From Myotis daubentonii (Eukaryota > Chordata > Mammalia > Chiroptera > Vespertilionidae): 64,000 nt of DNA. The notes under the pieces were generated by a model. The model was not told the DNA's origin. It saw only the letters and a program-made list of their open reading frames with translations, and made no database searches. The translations under genes were made by a program, and so were the position numbers. Shown here one piece after another: positions 1 through 11,762 of the stretch (position 1 is the first letter of the stretch; every line of letters begins with the position of its first letter). The stretch is from positions 113,558,979 to 113,622,978 of the forward strand of contig NC_081841.1 in assembly GCF_963259705.1 (NCBI RefSeq). Reading direction: 5' to 3'.

Positions 1-1391
1 CAGAGACTGACTGAAAGCTATTTACCAATTCAATTTTATTTCCATTTTAACTAGTACAGAATCCTCGGCCTTAGGGAAAGACTCCACCAATTCTATGTGT
101 TCCAAAAATACAAACCAATGAATATATTTAAGACCAAGTAATTTAGGGACAGTTTATTCAAAAAGTGCATTATTTAGACAGTTTCAAATAAAGTCTAATA
201 AATTAAGTAGCCATTAGAGGTTTAAAAAATATTAGAATGGCTGATAGCTATAAAAACCAACAGCAATCTTTCAAAATCAATAAACAAAAATAAAATGCAA
301 TTAGATATTTACCTACATATCTGTAGTTTATAGGTCTGTGAATATCCTGTCTTCTGCCAAAGTAGAAACTGTGATGCCCACTCACCACAGATTAAGCCTA
401 ACGTCTTCCCATTCATTACATTAATTATGAAAACATTTTCTAATAATATTGGCTTTTTAATATATAAAATTCCAATGACTGAATTCCAAAATAAAAATAT
501 ATTTATCATCCATAAACTCAATACTGTTTATATTTGTTTTCACAAAAGTTTAGCCTTTTGGAAAAACTTAAAAGAAATAGATATGGCAAAATGATTTCTT
601 AAATAATTTTTTTGTCCAATTAAGCTGATTAACAATCACTGCAAATTTTAATGCAATACTAATCATACCCCAAAATTTCCCAGGTTCTTACTAGGTCAAT
701 ACAAGTTGAAATCCAGAAGACTTATTAATCTCTCTGTATTCATTTTAAGTCTAAAAGACCATCTCATTTCCTAATGAAGAGTAAGCTACTAAATAATTTC
801 ATAAACCTTATTTTGTTTTTCATTGGTCTATTCCCTATTTTGAAAAAGTCTTTTTAAATGTTATCTGAGAACTATTTTAGTTTAGAAATATAGTTTTTGT
901 TTAGCTTATATACTGGAAATACTGACAAATACCTAAAAAAAAACACACAATTAGTGCAAAAAGAGAAAACAATATTTTAAGTCATTCCTTCCCAGTACAA
1001 ATAAAATTAAGGTTACTATACTAAATGCCAAATTTTATGTAAGTATATAATAATATCCTACTTTGCTTTCTGAAAGATAGCAAATACAAAAACAGTTTAA
1101 CATTAGGTTTAATGAGGGCACATGTATTATTAGTTTTAACTGCAAAAATATGTTAGCCACATTTAGAAAAAAATAAACTATAACTATAATAGAATATAAC
1201 TATATTTCTAAAGGCCAGATGAAAGAATACCAATTATTTTCTTTATAAGTAGAATACATGCCATAAAACTTATTAAACACTCACTCTGTAGAAATGAATA
1301 CATTTAAAAACTACTGGTTAATCCATGGGGAATTTCACACAATTGCATTCATCTTGTAAGGCTTTGGTATAGGTGAATCATAGCATATCCA
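1..1391 (-). other. SPART: SPART 3' untranslated region (probable, may continue left)
   Basis: AT-rich sequence directly downstream of the SPART stop codon on the minus strand. It has no convincing ORF and few recognisable young repeats, as expected of a long conserved 3'UTR. AATAAA hexamers on the minus strand lie at 158-153 and 40-35, so a polyadenylation site may fall close to the left edge or outside the window. The 3'UTR limit is inferred, not seen. Confidence 0.6.
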
Positions 1392-1665
1392 TCATTTATC
1401 TTTCTTCTTTGCTTCATTCTTCTCCAGTTCCTCTGTCTGGTCATCCTTCTCCCCCTTCATGTTTACATTTGCTCCCCCTGCTTGATTTCCCCCCTTTGAA
1501 TTATCAACTATTTTATAGTCCTCAAGGATTGTATGTCCAGTTTGTTTAGCAGTTTTCTTTACCATCGCTTTGATGCCAATGTTGTCAATATTATAGGCAG
1601 TTACACCAACATTGATGGCAGAATCTACTGCATCATGTGTAGCTTCTCCTGCAGTATGTCCATAT
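1392..1665 (-). CDS. SPART: SPART coding exon 8 (last), senescence domain end and C-terminus
   Basis: The acceptor is AG at 1667-1666. The exon enters in phase 2, completing a Lys codon as AA|A, and runs 90 codons to TGA at 1394-1392. It encodes residues 583-672: YGHTAGEATHDAVDSAINVG, then VTAYNIDNIGIKAMVKKTA, then a hydrophilic Lys/Glu-rich tail ending AKKKDK. The YNINN-type segment is typical of the spartin senescence domain, and the charged tail is normally variable. A Gly/Asn-rich stretch before the tail (GGNQAGGANVNMKG) is slightly longer than in human. Confidence 0.95.
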
Positions 1666-1913
1666 CTTTAAAAGAAAGATTAGAGAAAGTACAATGCAAT
1701 TATAAATAAAAATTAAAGTCTTCTGAATAGTCACACGATTAGCATGTTATCCCTGAAAGCAAAATCAAAGGTTAGGTTTCAATTTAATTAATAACTTAAA
1801 ACATAGGAAAAGAATAAAATCACACTGTACTAAGGCTGTATTTTCTCCTTTAGCAAAAATTGTGCATGAAAACAAATTCTAGGTTAGCTGAAATTAATGT
1901 AATATTGTTTATG

Positions 1914-2125
1914 CCCTAGCTGGTTTGGCTGAATGGATAGAGCGTTGGCCTGAAGGGTCCCAGGTTCTATTCTGGTCAAGGGCACATGCCCGGGTTGCGG
2001 GCTCCATCCCCAGTGGAGGAGCGTGCAGGAGGCAGCCAATCAATGATTCTCATCATTGATGTTTCTCTCTCTCCCTTCCTCTCTGATATCAATAAAAAAA
2101 ATTTTTAAAAAGATTTTTAAAAAAG
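1914..2125 (+). mobile_element. Ves SINE
   Basis: tRNA-derived head (CTAGCTGGTTTGGCTGAATG and a GGTTCTATTC B-box-like stretch), the usual CCCAGTGGAGG and CAGGAGGCAGCCAATCAATG body, pyrimidine-rich end and A-rich tail. Target-site duplication ATTGTTTATG at 1904-1913 and 2126-2135. Confidence 0.95.
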
Positions 2126-2148
2126 ATTGTTTATGTTGAAGAATAAGA

Positions 2149-2520
2149 TCTCTATATATAAAAGGCTAAGTGTCCGTCTGACCAGTAGCTATGACGCGCC
2201 CTAACCATCAGGGGACAGACGCTCAATGCAGGAGCTGCCATGACGCACACTGAACATTTAAAAATAAACAGCACCACGGACCTGGTGCTGACAAACCAAC
2301 ACTCGGCTTCCCTCAAGTGGGACACAGGCCCCGCCACCACCCCAGAGCGACACCCTACCAAATCGCAGCCAACGCTGCCAAGACCCCATGGTGCAAAATG
2401 CAGCCCATGGACTAGCCCAGCCTGGAAATGGTCGCTGTGGGTACCGGGTAATGACATCACGTAGCAATGCCCGGCTTCCTCTCCCTAGCAACTAGCCTCC
2501 TTGGGGTTTCTTCAGCCCAG
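2149..2520 (+). mobile_element. HeliBat-type Helitron, 3' end unclear
   Basis: Starts TCTCTATATATAAAAGGC and continues with the GACCAGTAGCTATGACGCG block seen in other Helitrons here. The CTAG terminus with hairpin is not recognisable, so the right end is approximate. Short ORFs on both strands inside it are GC-rich shadows, not genes. Confidence 0.6.
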
Positions 2521-2569
2521 AAACCCGACTTGCTTTATAGCCAGGTGCAAACATTTTAAAGTTTAACCA

Positions 2570-2765
2570 AATGTCCGTGAAGCGTTTTCACGTGCCTCAT
2601 TGCATTTGAACTTCACAGAAGTCCTGGAGTAGGTAGATAGGAGACTCAGTCCTATTTTCTTTTCATTAGCCAGAAAACGGAGATTTAGAAAGTTTAGAAA
2701 CTTGACCTGACTGAAAAGAAGAAATGGTGGAACTTGAAAATGACTTCAGGTTTTCTCACTGTGTA
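2570..2765 (+). repeat. MIR-family SINE relic
   Basis: Degenerate match to the MIR core and tail, such as CAGAAAACGGAGATTTAGAAAG followed by ACTTGACC. The family is old and the limits are approximate. Confidence 0.5.
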
Positions 2766-2955
2766 AAATATAGTCAAACACTGCTACAGTTAAATATTTT
2801 ACCCTTTGTTCTCCCTGCATGATTTACTATAATCTGTTTCATGTTGATATTTACTGCTGTGTTGCTGACAATTACCTGAAAGAGAAGTTGGGGTGCTTCA
2901 CTGGGCTGGAAAAAGTTTAGCTAAATCAGAAAGCAGGTCTAATTAAGCAAGTTTA

Positions 2956-3144
2956 TTCTATATATATAAAAGGCCAAGCTGACTTGCGCATGCGCGATAC
3001 ATATAAGACTCTCACTGGCGCCAACTGCACGTGTGTTTCGATGTGTCATTGTTGATTGTGAATTTGGTTGACACTTCTATTATAGAGAATTTCTACCAAT
3101 TAATTTTCTTTCAATGTGCACAAATCTGTGCACCGGGACACTAG
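2956..3144 (+). mobile_element. Short non-autonomous Helitron, abutting the next one
   Basis: Starts TCTATATATATAAAAGGCC and ends with a GTGCACAAATCTGTGCAC hairpin followed by CTAG at 3141-3144. Its 3' part (CACTTCTATTATAGAGAA, then CCAATTAATT) resembles sequence just downstream of the Helitron helicase remnant at about 60103, so it is probably an internal-deletion derivative of the autonomous element. Confidence 0.85.
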
Positions 3145-3514
3145 TCTACACTAATAAAAGAGAAACATGCAAATTGGTGTTACTCTGCTACGCCTACCAG
3201 CCAATCAGGATGAGTATGCAAATTAACCCAACAAAGATGGCGGTTAATTTGCATATGCAGGCATGGAGCAAAGACTGAAGACGACTAAAGACTGAAGACT
3301 TGGCTTCTCCACTGCAGCTGGAGCAAAGAAGCCAAGCCTCGCTGCAGCCGGAGCAGAGAAGCCAAGCCTTGCTGCTACGGCCTGAGTGGAGAAGCCAAGC
3401 CTCGCCGCTGCGGCCGGACCAAAGGCCTGGGTCCCAGGTGCTGGAGGAAAACTGGTGCTGGCAGCCAGGGGAAGGAAGGCCTATTGCACGAATCTTCATG
3501 CAACGGGCCTCTAG
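3145..3514 (+). mobile_element. Non-autonomous Helitron, second subfamily
   Basis: Starts TCTACACTAATAAAAGAGAA, directly after the CTAG of the previous element, and ends with an imperfect hairpin (TTGCACGAATCTTCATGCAA) and CTAG at 3511-3514. The middle has repeated CAAGCCTCGCTGC-type units. Confidence 0.85.
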
Positions 3515-3696
3515 TATGAATTATAATAAAGACTGTTCATTTGTCATGATTTCCTGTTTTTTTTTTTGTTTTGTTTTTTTTAATCTGTCCCTTCTGGAAA
3601 TATAAGAGAATTTCCACTGAAGCAACTGCAGGACATAAAGACTCTGGAGTCATGATAAATGTTTTGAGTTCTACCTTAACTAGATTGGTTAAGACA

Positions 3697-3889
3697 TTTA
3701 TTTATTTTTAATTGATTTCAGAGAGAGGGATAGAAACATCAATGATCAGAATCATTGATTTGCTGCCTCCTGCATGCCCCCTACTAGTGATTGAGGTGGC
3801 AACCCAGGCATGTGCCCTAAACGGTAATTGAACCATGACCTCCTGGTTTGTGGGTCGATGCTCAACCACTGAGCTACACCAGTCTGGCA
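3697..3889 (-). mobile_element. Ves SINE
   Basis: Minus-strand copy: head at the right (revcomp of GAGCTACACCAGTCTGG), tail at the left. Imperfect flanking repeats AGATTGGTTAAGA and AGACTGGTTAAGT fit an aged target-site duplication. Confidence 0.85.
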
Positions 3890-4257
3890 AGACTGGTTAA
3901 GTCTTTTAAACTATCAGAATCTGAGTTTGTCTTTATTTTTATATTTTTTTAATTTTAATTTTAATTTTTTATTTCTTAAAGTATTACAAAGAGTATTACA
4001 CGTCTCCTTTCCCCTCCCCTTGACATTCCCCCGGCCTCCCCCACCCCCCAGTGTCTTGTGTCCATTGGTTATTCTCATATGCATGCATACAAGTCCTTCG
4101 GTTGATCTCCTACCCCCGCCCCAACCCTCCTTAGGCTTCCCACTGTAGTTTGACAGTCTGCTCAATGCTGCTCTGCCTCTGTATCCATTTTTGTTCATCA
4201 GTCTATAATGGTCCTTATTATCCATAAATGAGTGAGTTCATGTGGTATTTTTCTCAG

Positions 4258-4437
4258 CTTCCCAGGGGCCGTCTCAGTCTCACAGGGGCCATCCCAGCCT
4301 CACCAGGACCATCTCGGCCTCACCGGGGTCAATTCAACCTCACCGGGGCCGTCTCAGCCTCACTGGGGCCATCGTGGCCTCACCGGGGCCATCTCGGCCT
4401 CACGGGAGCCCTCTCGGCCTCACGGGGGCCATCTTAG
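4258..4437 (-). repeat. VNTR of composite element A
   Basis: About nine tandem copies of a GC-rich 20-bp unit, on the plus strand close to CCTCACCGGGGCCATCTCGG, with substitutions between units. It occupies the same place as the VNTR in copy B. Overlapping 69-153-residue ORFs in several frames arise from the repeat. Confidence 0.85.
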
Positions 4438-4439
4438 CA

Positions 4440-4646
4440 ACACGAAGTTTGGCATTATGTCCTTTGTTGGGCAGCTCCTTGCTGGACAAAATCTCCAGGC
4501 GTTCCTGGTGGCTGAATACCTGGTATGCTAGCTTGGATTTTGTTTTCTACCAAGTGCACAGACTGCCTGTCTGCCGTCTCCCAGCGTCCCATGTGAGACT
4601 GGATCTGGTGGACCTGCCTGTGCGTTTACTGGTACAGCGGTTCCAC
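4440..4646 (-). pseudogene. GOSR2: GOSR2 (membrin) retrocopy fragment inside element A
   Basis: Read on the minus strand, it matches the start of the Golgi SNARE membrin as seen in copy B: [12 protein letters not shown] codons, a KQNP-type middle and an ILSSKE-like stretch. The start codon position reads GTG, and there are internal stops and shifts. It is shorter than in copy B, being cut by the VNTR just after the NAKLRV codons. Assignment rests on alignment to copy B and knowledge of the GOSR2 family. Confidence 0.75.
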
Positions 4647-4837
4647 GTCGCCGGCCCAGCGGGTCTGGCTCTGGCTTCCTCCGAACCTGATTCTGCTTCT
4701 TGAGTGTGTCCCTTATGTATGCGAGGAGTTGAAATCTGAATTCTGCTGGGCTGGGCTGCAAAAGCGCCGGTGGTTCCCTTTGTGCCACTGGCACAACTTG
4801 GGTGGGGATGTAAATTGAGTAGGGCGGGGTCCCCGGG

Positions 4838-5400
4838 AATCACCAGGGCGGAGCAAGGGGCAATGGTGTCTCTGCAACTCCGCATCTCACGTCCCCAAGT
4901 GCCGGCGAGCAGCTCTGCGAGACAGCCACTCTCGCTCTCCGGCCCGTTGCAAGGCCGTCCCGCCTCTCCCCGTAGGGGTCTGGGACCTCAGGATCCCGCC
5001 CCAAACAAGCTCAGTGGATTTGAGAGTCTGCAGCCCCTTCCGATTGAAAAAAACTACGCATCCAGTTGCAGCCCGCCTGGCGCATGACTCCGCACCTCTG
5101 TTCTTGGCAAATCACCAGGGCGGAGCAGAGGGCAATGGCGTCTCCGCAACTCCTCGCCTCTCCAAGACTCCACATCCTTGTGTCGCTGAGCGCTGTTGGG
5201 CAGCTCCTCAAGACAGCCACTCTCGCTCTCCAGCCCATTGCAAAGCTGTCCCGCCTCTCCCAGTAGGGGCCTGGGACCTCAGAATCCTGCCCCAAACAAG
5301 CTCAGTGGACTCCAGAGTCTGCAGCCCCTTCCAATTGAAAAAAACCGCGCATCCAGTTGCAGCCCGCCTGGTGCGCGACTCCATACCTCCGTTCTTGGAG
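4838..5400 (-). repeat. Tandemly duplicated 5' unit of element A
   Basis: Two units of roughly 270-290 bp (about 4838-5107 and 5108-5400) share AATCACCAGGGCGGAGCA, then GACAGCCACTCTCGCTCTCC, then CCAAACAAGCTCAGTGGA. Copy B has one unit (about 46745-47045). The layout recalls the tandem promoter monomers in rodent L1 5'UTRs. Confidence 0.75.
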
Positions 5401-5599
5401 CCTCTGCACAACCTACTCAGTCTCAATGCTCTTCTTTCTTTCCTTCCAGTTGTAGAGCTTCCACTGGGCCAGCTTTCTCATGGTTCTGAATGACAGCTGT
5501 TTCTTTTATAGTTGGTAGTCTCGATGTTGTTGTGGGAGACAGCATGCACAGGTCTGTACCTTACGCCGCCATCTTGGTTCTCCCTGAGTTTGTCTTTAA

Positions 5600-5945
5600 C
5601 CAGAGATTCTACAATACTGTCTCTCCCTCACTCCACTCCACTGCAACTCACTGGCCTTTCTGCTGTTCTTTCAATCTACCAAGCACACATGTGCCACCTT
5701 AGGACTTATGTACTGGCTGGTATTTGCCGAGCCTACACTCATCCCAGGTATTCAACATGGCTAATGGCCGCACCTTCAAGTCAGCTATTATCTTCTCAGT
5801 ATCAATTTTAAACGTATTTAAAAATCACCTTATCCCACATGCCCCACCCCACTGCCAGCCAATCACCCCCTTAAACTGCTCTTTGTTCTTTTATAACTTA
5901 GCATCTGCTACATATTATAGAATTCACTTATGCCCATCGTGTTTT
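5600..5945 (+). repeat. L2 relic
   Basis: Sequence typical of the L2 3' region: CACTGGCCTTTCTGCTGTTC, then CAAGCACACATGTGCC. Degenerate, so limits are approximate. Confidence 0.55.
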
Positions 5946-5951
5946 TTTTTC

Positions 5952-5990
5952 TGGTCTAATTAGCATATTACACTTTTATTATTATAGATA
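5952..5990 (-). mobile_element. Helitron 5'-end fragment
   Basis: The minus strand starts TCTATAATAATAAAAGTGTA and continues ATATGCTAATTAGACC, as in the Helitron ending at 61941. Only about 40 bp can be recognised. Confidence 0.5.
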
Positions 5991-6349
5991 TTTATTCACA
6001 AAGTAAACATTGAACTCATAAAATGAATAAGATGTAAACTCTCAAGGAACTGACAAATTAATGAAGCATAATTAATGTATATCCAATAATTTCAAAACAC
6101 AATGGAAAAAGACAGCAATAAGAAAAGTACAAATGCAGATCTATGACATTCCAGTATTTGTATACATGTGAAAATTATTTTTACCTAGGTAATCTGAAAC
6201 AGTTTATGAAAGAGGCAGACAGTGAATTAATCCTTTAGGCGAATGAATAGCCATCATTAACTCTTGACACACACATATAGCAAATATGTCCATGAGGCTC
6301 ATATATGGCCAGCACAGTTCTCATCCAGAGATGGTTTCCCATCTCTGTT

Positions 6350-6615
6350 GAAAATTGCACGAACCTTTCTCTCCTGTCCTTCTAGCCTGTGTCAGTTAGT
6401 CACCAGCATAAAGTAGTATAAAATCCAAACTTTTCAACAAGGCCTCACAAGGTTTTTATGTTTTTTACAATAAGCCAGGTCTTTTGCATCTGTTTTCCTA
6501 TTCATTTGTTTACTCTGCTACTCTTTTATTTACAAAACTAGTTCCTTTTCTCATTCAAATGTCTACTCAATTTAGAAATCTTTCTTGGAATCCACCATAA
6601 ATAATCCTCCCCTCC
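6350..6615 (+). repeat. L2 relic, left part
   Basis: L2 3'-region sequence interrupted by the LTR fragment at 6619-7149 and resumed at about 7150. Confidence 0.5.
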
Positions 6616-6618
6616 TCC

Positions 6619-7149
6619 CATGCTGGGGTCCTGCCCCAGCAGGTCCAGGGGTCCCCAAAGGTGTGGATGGAGTCGGCGAAGAAGGAATGATACGGAGACT
6701 GCGTTCAGTTGATCAGCAGCCTAGCCAGGATCTCTAGCCAGGATCTCCAGCCAAGTTCTGGTTAGGATCTCCAGCCAGGTTCTGTGTCCATGTTCTCTTG
6801 CTAGGTTCTCCAGCGAGGTTCTGTAGCCATGTTCCCTCACTAGATTCTCCAGCCAGGTTCTGTCTAGGTTCTCCAGCCAGGTTCAGTCACCAGGTTCTAG
6901 TCAGGTTCTCTTGCCATGTTTTATCCAGGTTCTGTAGCCAGGTTCTGTCTCTAGGTTCTTCAGCCAGGTTCTCTTGCTAGGTTCTGTCTCTAGGTTCTGT
7001 GGCCAGTTTCTGTCCAGGATCTTTTGCCATGTTCTCTCGCTAGGTTCTGTCTCTAGGTTCTGTTGCCAGTTTCTGTCCAGGATCTTTTGCCATGTTCTCT
7101 CCAGTGAAGTTCTTCTGTCTCTAGGTTCTGTGTAGGTTCTGTCTTCTCA
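6619..7149 (+). mobile_element. Partial ERV LTR, same family as 54121-54918
   Basis: Begins TGCTGGGGTCCTGCCCCAGC and shares GGTCCAGGGGTCCCCAAAGG and GTTCAGTTGATCAGCAGCCT with the solo LTR at 54121. Only the 5' part is present. It is largely a degenerate tandem of AGGTTCTG/TCTCCAGCC units. ORFs in it (for example 6798-6980) come from that simple repetition. Confidence 0.7.
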
Positions 7150-7290
7150 TGCCCATTGTTTTTGTTTTGCTTATTATCTTACTAGAGTATAAACCCCACT
7201 AAAAAAGAGACTCTACTTTTTTCATTAATGTATCCTAAGTACTTAGAACAGCATCTGACATTCAATATTTGTTAAATGAATGCAATGAGC
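7150..7290 (+). repeat. L2 relic, right part
   Basis: Ends in the L2 signature: GAACAGCATCTGACATTCAA, then ATTTGTTAAATGAATG. Continuation of 6350-6615. Confidence 0.6.
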
Positions 7291-7294
7291 ACTT

Positions 7295-7400
7295 CCTGCC
7301 CTACCCATATCATAGAGTTTCTTGAGTATTAAATGTATAGCAAAGTGCTTGGAAATTATAAAGCACTACTATACAAATGTAGTTATTACTGCAATAATGA
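7295..7400 (+). repeat. MIR-family SINE relic
   Basis: Contains TATTAAATGTATAGCAAAGTGCTTGG-like tail of MIR. Degenerate. Confidence 0.4.
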
Positions 7401-8274
7401 GTATCTGTTAAAACCATTTCTATGAGAAAATATTATGAGATCCTATACAAAGATACGAAAACTTACCCTGTTTTGTTTTACCATTTACCTTTTTTTAAAT
7501 ACCAGACTCTTAAAGCCTTTCTTATTTATGCGTTTCCCCAACTAAAGGATTGGTTAAACAAGAAATAACAATAAAAAGGCAAAATTATGTAATTTTCTCC
7601 ACAACATACTGAAGTGCTTTGTGACCTGCATCTGGACATTTTATACTAACGCCAGATCTGTCCTTTGAACTAACAAATCCTCTATTACTATTAGCCTGGC
7701 CTAGAACAGGTGCTTTGTGATCCTACTGGCTTGTTCATGCTTGTTTCAACCTCAGGTCTAGAAAAGTGAAGTAATCTATGCTCCTGAATGATTTTATTTT
7801 GTCCTTTGCCTAATGTTAACTTTAGCAGAACCTATGATCTGTCAAACTTTACATCTATAACAGTCTTGATTAGGGCTTTCTCCCTAGATACCGGACTACA
7901 GAAAAGCTTCTTGAAATGCTTTCTGCCAGTCCCTGTTGCTTTGCAACCCCAGAGTATTCCACAGGATTTGCTGATGTTGCAGAACACATGAGCATTCTCA
8001 TTGTCAACCAAGCCCCAGTCACAATACTAACATCACATGGCAATGACTAAGGCTGAATGAGAACAAAGGGGCAGTGGCAGTTTTAGCAATAGAAGAGTGA
8101 CCACAACAACTCTTGGTTAAGCAGCTTTCTCTTATGGCAGATCTCTCCATGACTGTGAGCTACAATGAAGTGACATGGTAACTTAAACTTTCACTTTTGA
8201 ATATTTGGAATGTTCCCTATTCTATCCAATTAGTTTAACACCTCTAAATTCCTGTTAATTTGGAAAAAAGTGCC

Positions 8275-8440
8275 AAACTAAGAGTCAGAAAACTAGATTC
8301 TAATAACAACTAACCATATGACCTTAGTTAAGTCTTGACCTTTATACACTTCATAAATTTCATCTTCTTTATCTCATAAATGGGATTTGTACTTTAAAAT
8401 TTCCATAGTACTAAATATTTAATTATTTTTAAAGGCCTTG
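8275..8440 (+). repeat. MIR SINE relic
   Basis: Ordered MIR landmarks: GAGTCAGAAAACTAGATTCT, ATGACCTTAGTTAAGTC, CTCATAAATGGGAT. Confidence 0.65.
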
Positions 8441-10216
8441 TAAAGTATCTCAGCAGTTATGTTTATTTATTTTTTTAAATACATCCTCACCTATCACCTC
8501 TGTTTCCCAATAAGCCTTAGAACCAGTATTGCTGGCAGGTATCTATTCTTCTCTTCCTTGATAAATAACTGTTCAATGCTTTTCTTCATTTAGATGCAAA
8601 CGACAATGCTAAAAACTCCTAGAAAGCCTATCTCTAACAAAAAGATAAAGCTTATTTTTGAAATGTTACTTTTTAAAAAGTTAATTTTAATTAGAGCTTT
8701 TAAAATAGATTTTATATATGGAGTATCCGTACCATACCAACTGAAGAACAATAAAAAATGAATTTAAAATATGCTCTAAATAAGTCAATGGGATTCAATT
8801 TATAACGAGATTTTTCTGAACTTTTTCCAGTGCATTCAGTAATGTCTACAGAGAGCACATTGGCAGTAATTGTAAATTTCACTAATTATAACAAAATTTC
8901 AGTCATACAAACTTCAAAATTATTCTCAGAAATATTAACAACCTCAAATAATTAAAAAAGAAATAGCTTCTTACTAGGCTATTCACCAAACAGACTAATG
9001 GCAGGTGGGTTGTGGCCAACTTATGAAGAACCTTGTAGGTGAAGCTGAAGAATTTAAACTTTATCTTGAAATCAGTGGGAATGGCATGCAAACTTAGGTT
9101 TTAAAAAATATAACTCAGGTTACGTTGTGAATTGTAAGGATTTAAGGAAAAGGAAACAAGCTGTGAACTGGATGAGATATATTCTAAGGTAGTGGTAATG
9201 AGGCTGGAGGAAAAGGGATGAATACAAAAAGCAACAACAAAAGGTTCTGGTGACTGAATGGCTGTAGTGGTTATTTAGTTGGGACATATAAGCCTGAAGA
9301 TTAAGAGAAAAGTTAATAAGGAACAGAATTGAGAGTTGCTGGCATAAAGGTGGTAACGATAGTCATATGTATAGATGATATCCAGGAAAAGTATAAAGGA
9401 TAGAGCATAGAGTAAACCTTAGAACCCATACTTAATGAATGAGTGTGGAAGACAACAACGCTGAGAAGTAGTTTGGTAAGACAAAATTGAAAGGTGAGTG
9501 ACATGAGAATATACTGTTAGGAGATTTGTAAACACCAATCTTAGAAAGCATTAAATGGAGAAAATCAATCAGGAGGAGAGGTTATAGTAAGCATGTGATT
9601 ATCTTATCCATGAAAAGTTGTGAGGGGGAAATCTAAGACGTAAAAAAGATATGTCTTTCAAATCTACAGATAACACAAAATGAAGGTTAATATGACAGAC
9701 ACACATCAAAACCTGAAGCCAAAATGAAGAACAGACTTAATAAGGAGTCAAAATTAACAAAGTGGAATTAAGCAAGTGTAAATATGAAGTTCTTAATTTT
9801 AGGTACAAATATCAAGCGTCCAAAAAATAAGATGAAGATTTAGATTTTAAATAAAAGGATCATTTAAAAAAAATATCAACTTTGATATGGGTCAATAAAT
9901 AGCTACTAAAAACATATATTCTTTGTCTTGTGTGCTTCATTTATCAAATGCCAAATATGACCAAAACAAGGGTGGCAAATCCAACTGTATTCAATCTGGA
10001 ATATTAGATTCAATTCTGGATTCCATATTTTGAAAAGAATGCTCATGAATAAATGGTCTGGAAATCATACTGTGTATGAAATTATTAAAGGAACTGAGAG
10101 TATTTAGAAAACAAGAAAAAATAAGTAAAGGATATAATGACGGTGTTTATATATTTGTATAGTTACCAATAGGAAAGAGAAGACTGCTCCTATATAACTC
10201 CTGAGTATATATTATA

Positions 10217-10798
10217 CTAGAGGCCTGGTGCATGAATTCATGTATGGGTGGGGCCCCTCTAGGTGGCCTGCAGGGATCGGGCCAAAACCCACAGTCCAAC
10301 GCTGCCTGCAGCTCCTACTTGCCGCTCCCACTCATCCCAGTCCCACTGAGCCTGCTGCAGGCTCGCACCCAATCAGTTCCAATTGGGAGAGGCTTGTGGT
10401 GCCCCAGCTGCATGAGCCCTGTGCTGGCACCCTCACGAGAGGAGTGGCCCATGGGATCAGGCTGAAACTGGAGTTCCGACATCCCCTGAAGGGTCCCGGA
10501 TTGCCAGAGGGCGCAGGCCAGGACTAGGCTCCCCACCAGTGCACAATCAGGCCAGGGAGGGACTGTGAGAGGGCTCGAAGACATGTCTGCCCCATCTTGC
10601 CCAGTCCTGATTGGCCAGACCCCAGCAGCAAGCTAACATATCGGTTGGAGCATCTGCCCCCTGGTGGTCAGTGCATGTTATAGTGAGCAGCTGAGCGGCC
10701 TTAGCATATCATTAGCATATTACACTTTGATTGGTTGAACAGTCGACCAGTCACCATAAGACCGGACACTTAGCATATTAGGCTTTTATTATATAGGA
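10217..10798 (-). mobile_element. Non-autonomous Helitron
   Basis: The minus strand starts TCCTATATAATAAAAGCC at 10798 and ends CTAG at 10217 behind CCAGGCCT and a CATGAATTCATG hairpin. It carries one CTCF-like motif. ORFs of 77-99 residues inside are unsupported. Confidence 0.9.
10654..10667 (-). promoter_or_regulatory. CTCF-like motif inside a Helitron
   Basis: The minus strand reads CCACCAGGGGGCAG, very close to the vertebrate CTCF core. Occupancy is unknown. Confidence 0.4.
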
Positions 10799-11543
10799 TA
10801 CAACTAGTTTTGGATAATATGACATCTGCCAAAAGAGTTACCCGCAAGAGATTTATATTTGCACCTTTACCAAGTGCAAATTTAAGGGGAATTTTAATTA
10901 AAATTTACTAAACTAACAAAACATTATACCTTAAAAGAGTAATTAATTCCTTACAGTAAAATATTTTTGCTAAGCTAATTCTTCACAAATGTGTGTTCTA
11001 TGACAAAATATATAACTTACTTAAATTATTTTCCTCTAAACAATTTAAAGTGGGGGAAAAGGTGCTAACGTGAATTCAGAAGCTATGTAGAACAGTGATG
11101 AATTATGTATTAGATACTATACTGAAATTAAGTATAGCAGTTTTGAAATTACTTATTGCTTTTCATTGTTCCTGCAGGTCTTCAGGTTCCTAAATCTAAA
11201 ATAAGACAAAAGTATTAATGTAATTGACAAAAATAAATAATCTTAATAGTTCCTATACATTTACCTACAAATTGTAAGAGTATAATTAACTATATAGATC
11301 CTCAGGTAAACAAACCATTCATAATCAATGAACATGGTCCTGAATCATAATCAAAAGCATAAAAGACAGAAAATATACTTCTCTTAACACAATCTACTTC
11401 TAAATGTGTCTAAACAAAATAGATAATCCTCTGTATTGGCTTATACCACCAAAAATCAGATTAAGAAAATTAATATAAGACATTTGTTTTTCTTATAAGT
11501 ATAAGGAATAGAATTAAGGAAAATTTAAAATAATTACTGGGAG

Positions 11544-11762
11544 CCCTGACTGGTTTGCCTCAGTGGATAGAGCATTGGCCTGCGGACTGGAGGGTCCCAG
11601 GTTCGGTTCCAGTCACGGGCATGTACCTTGGTTGCGGGCACATCCCCAGTAGGAGGTGTGCATGAGGCAGCTGATCGATATTTCTCTCTCATCTATGTTT
11701 CTAACTCTCTATCTCTCTCCCTTCCTCTCTGTAAAAAATCAATAAAATATATTTTTTAAAAA
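11544..11762 (+). mobile_element. Ves SINE
   Basis: Head GGTTTGCCTCAGTGGATAGA, body GGTCCCAGGTTCGGTTCC, T/C-rich 3' part and AATAAAATAT end. Duplication AATAATTACTGGGAG at 11529-11543 and 11763-11777. Confidence 0.95.

Larger units (their letters stand above)
3936..5583 (-). mobile_element. Composite SVA-like retrotransposon, copy A
   Basis: Bounded by a 15-bp duplication CTGAGTTTGTCTTTA (3921-3935 and 5584-5598), so it is one insertion. On the minus strand the order is: L1-type 5'UTR starting AGAACCAAGATGGCGGCG (about 5583-4830, with an internal duplication), a GOSR2-derived segment (about 4646-4440), a 20-bp VNTR (about 4437-4258), an L1 3' end (about 4257-3960) and an A-rich tail. Target duplication plus tail indicate L1-mediated mobilisation. 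There is no intact ORF, so the element is non-autonomous. An alternative is an unusual L1 subfamily that merely picked up host sequence, but the second copy argues for a family. Confidence 0.85.

Noticed and set aside
4242..5493. ORFs of 94-159 residues on both strands
   Set aside because: All fall in the composite retrotransposon (VNTR and L1-type 5'UTR). They overlap in several frames and match no protein, except the GOSR2 fragment on the minus strand.
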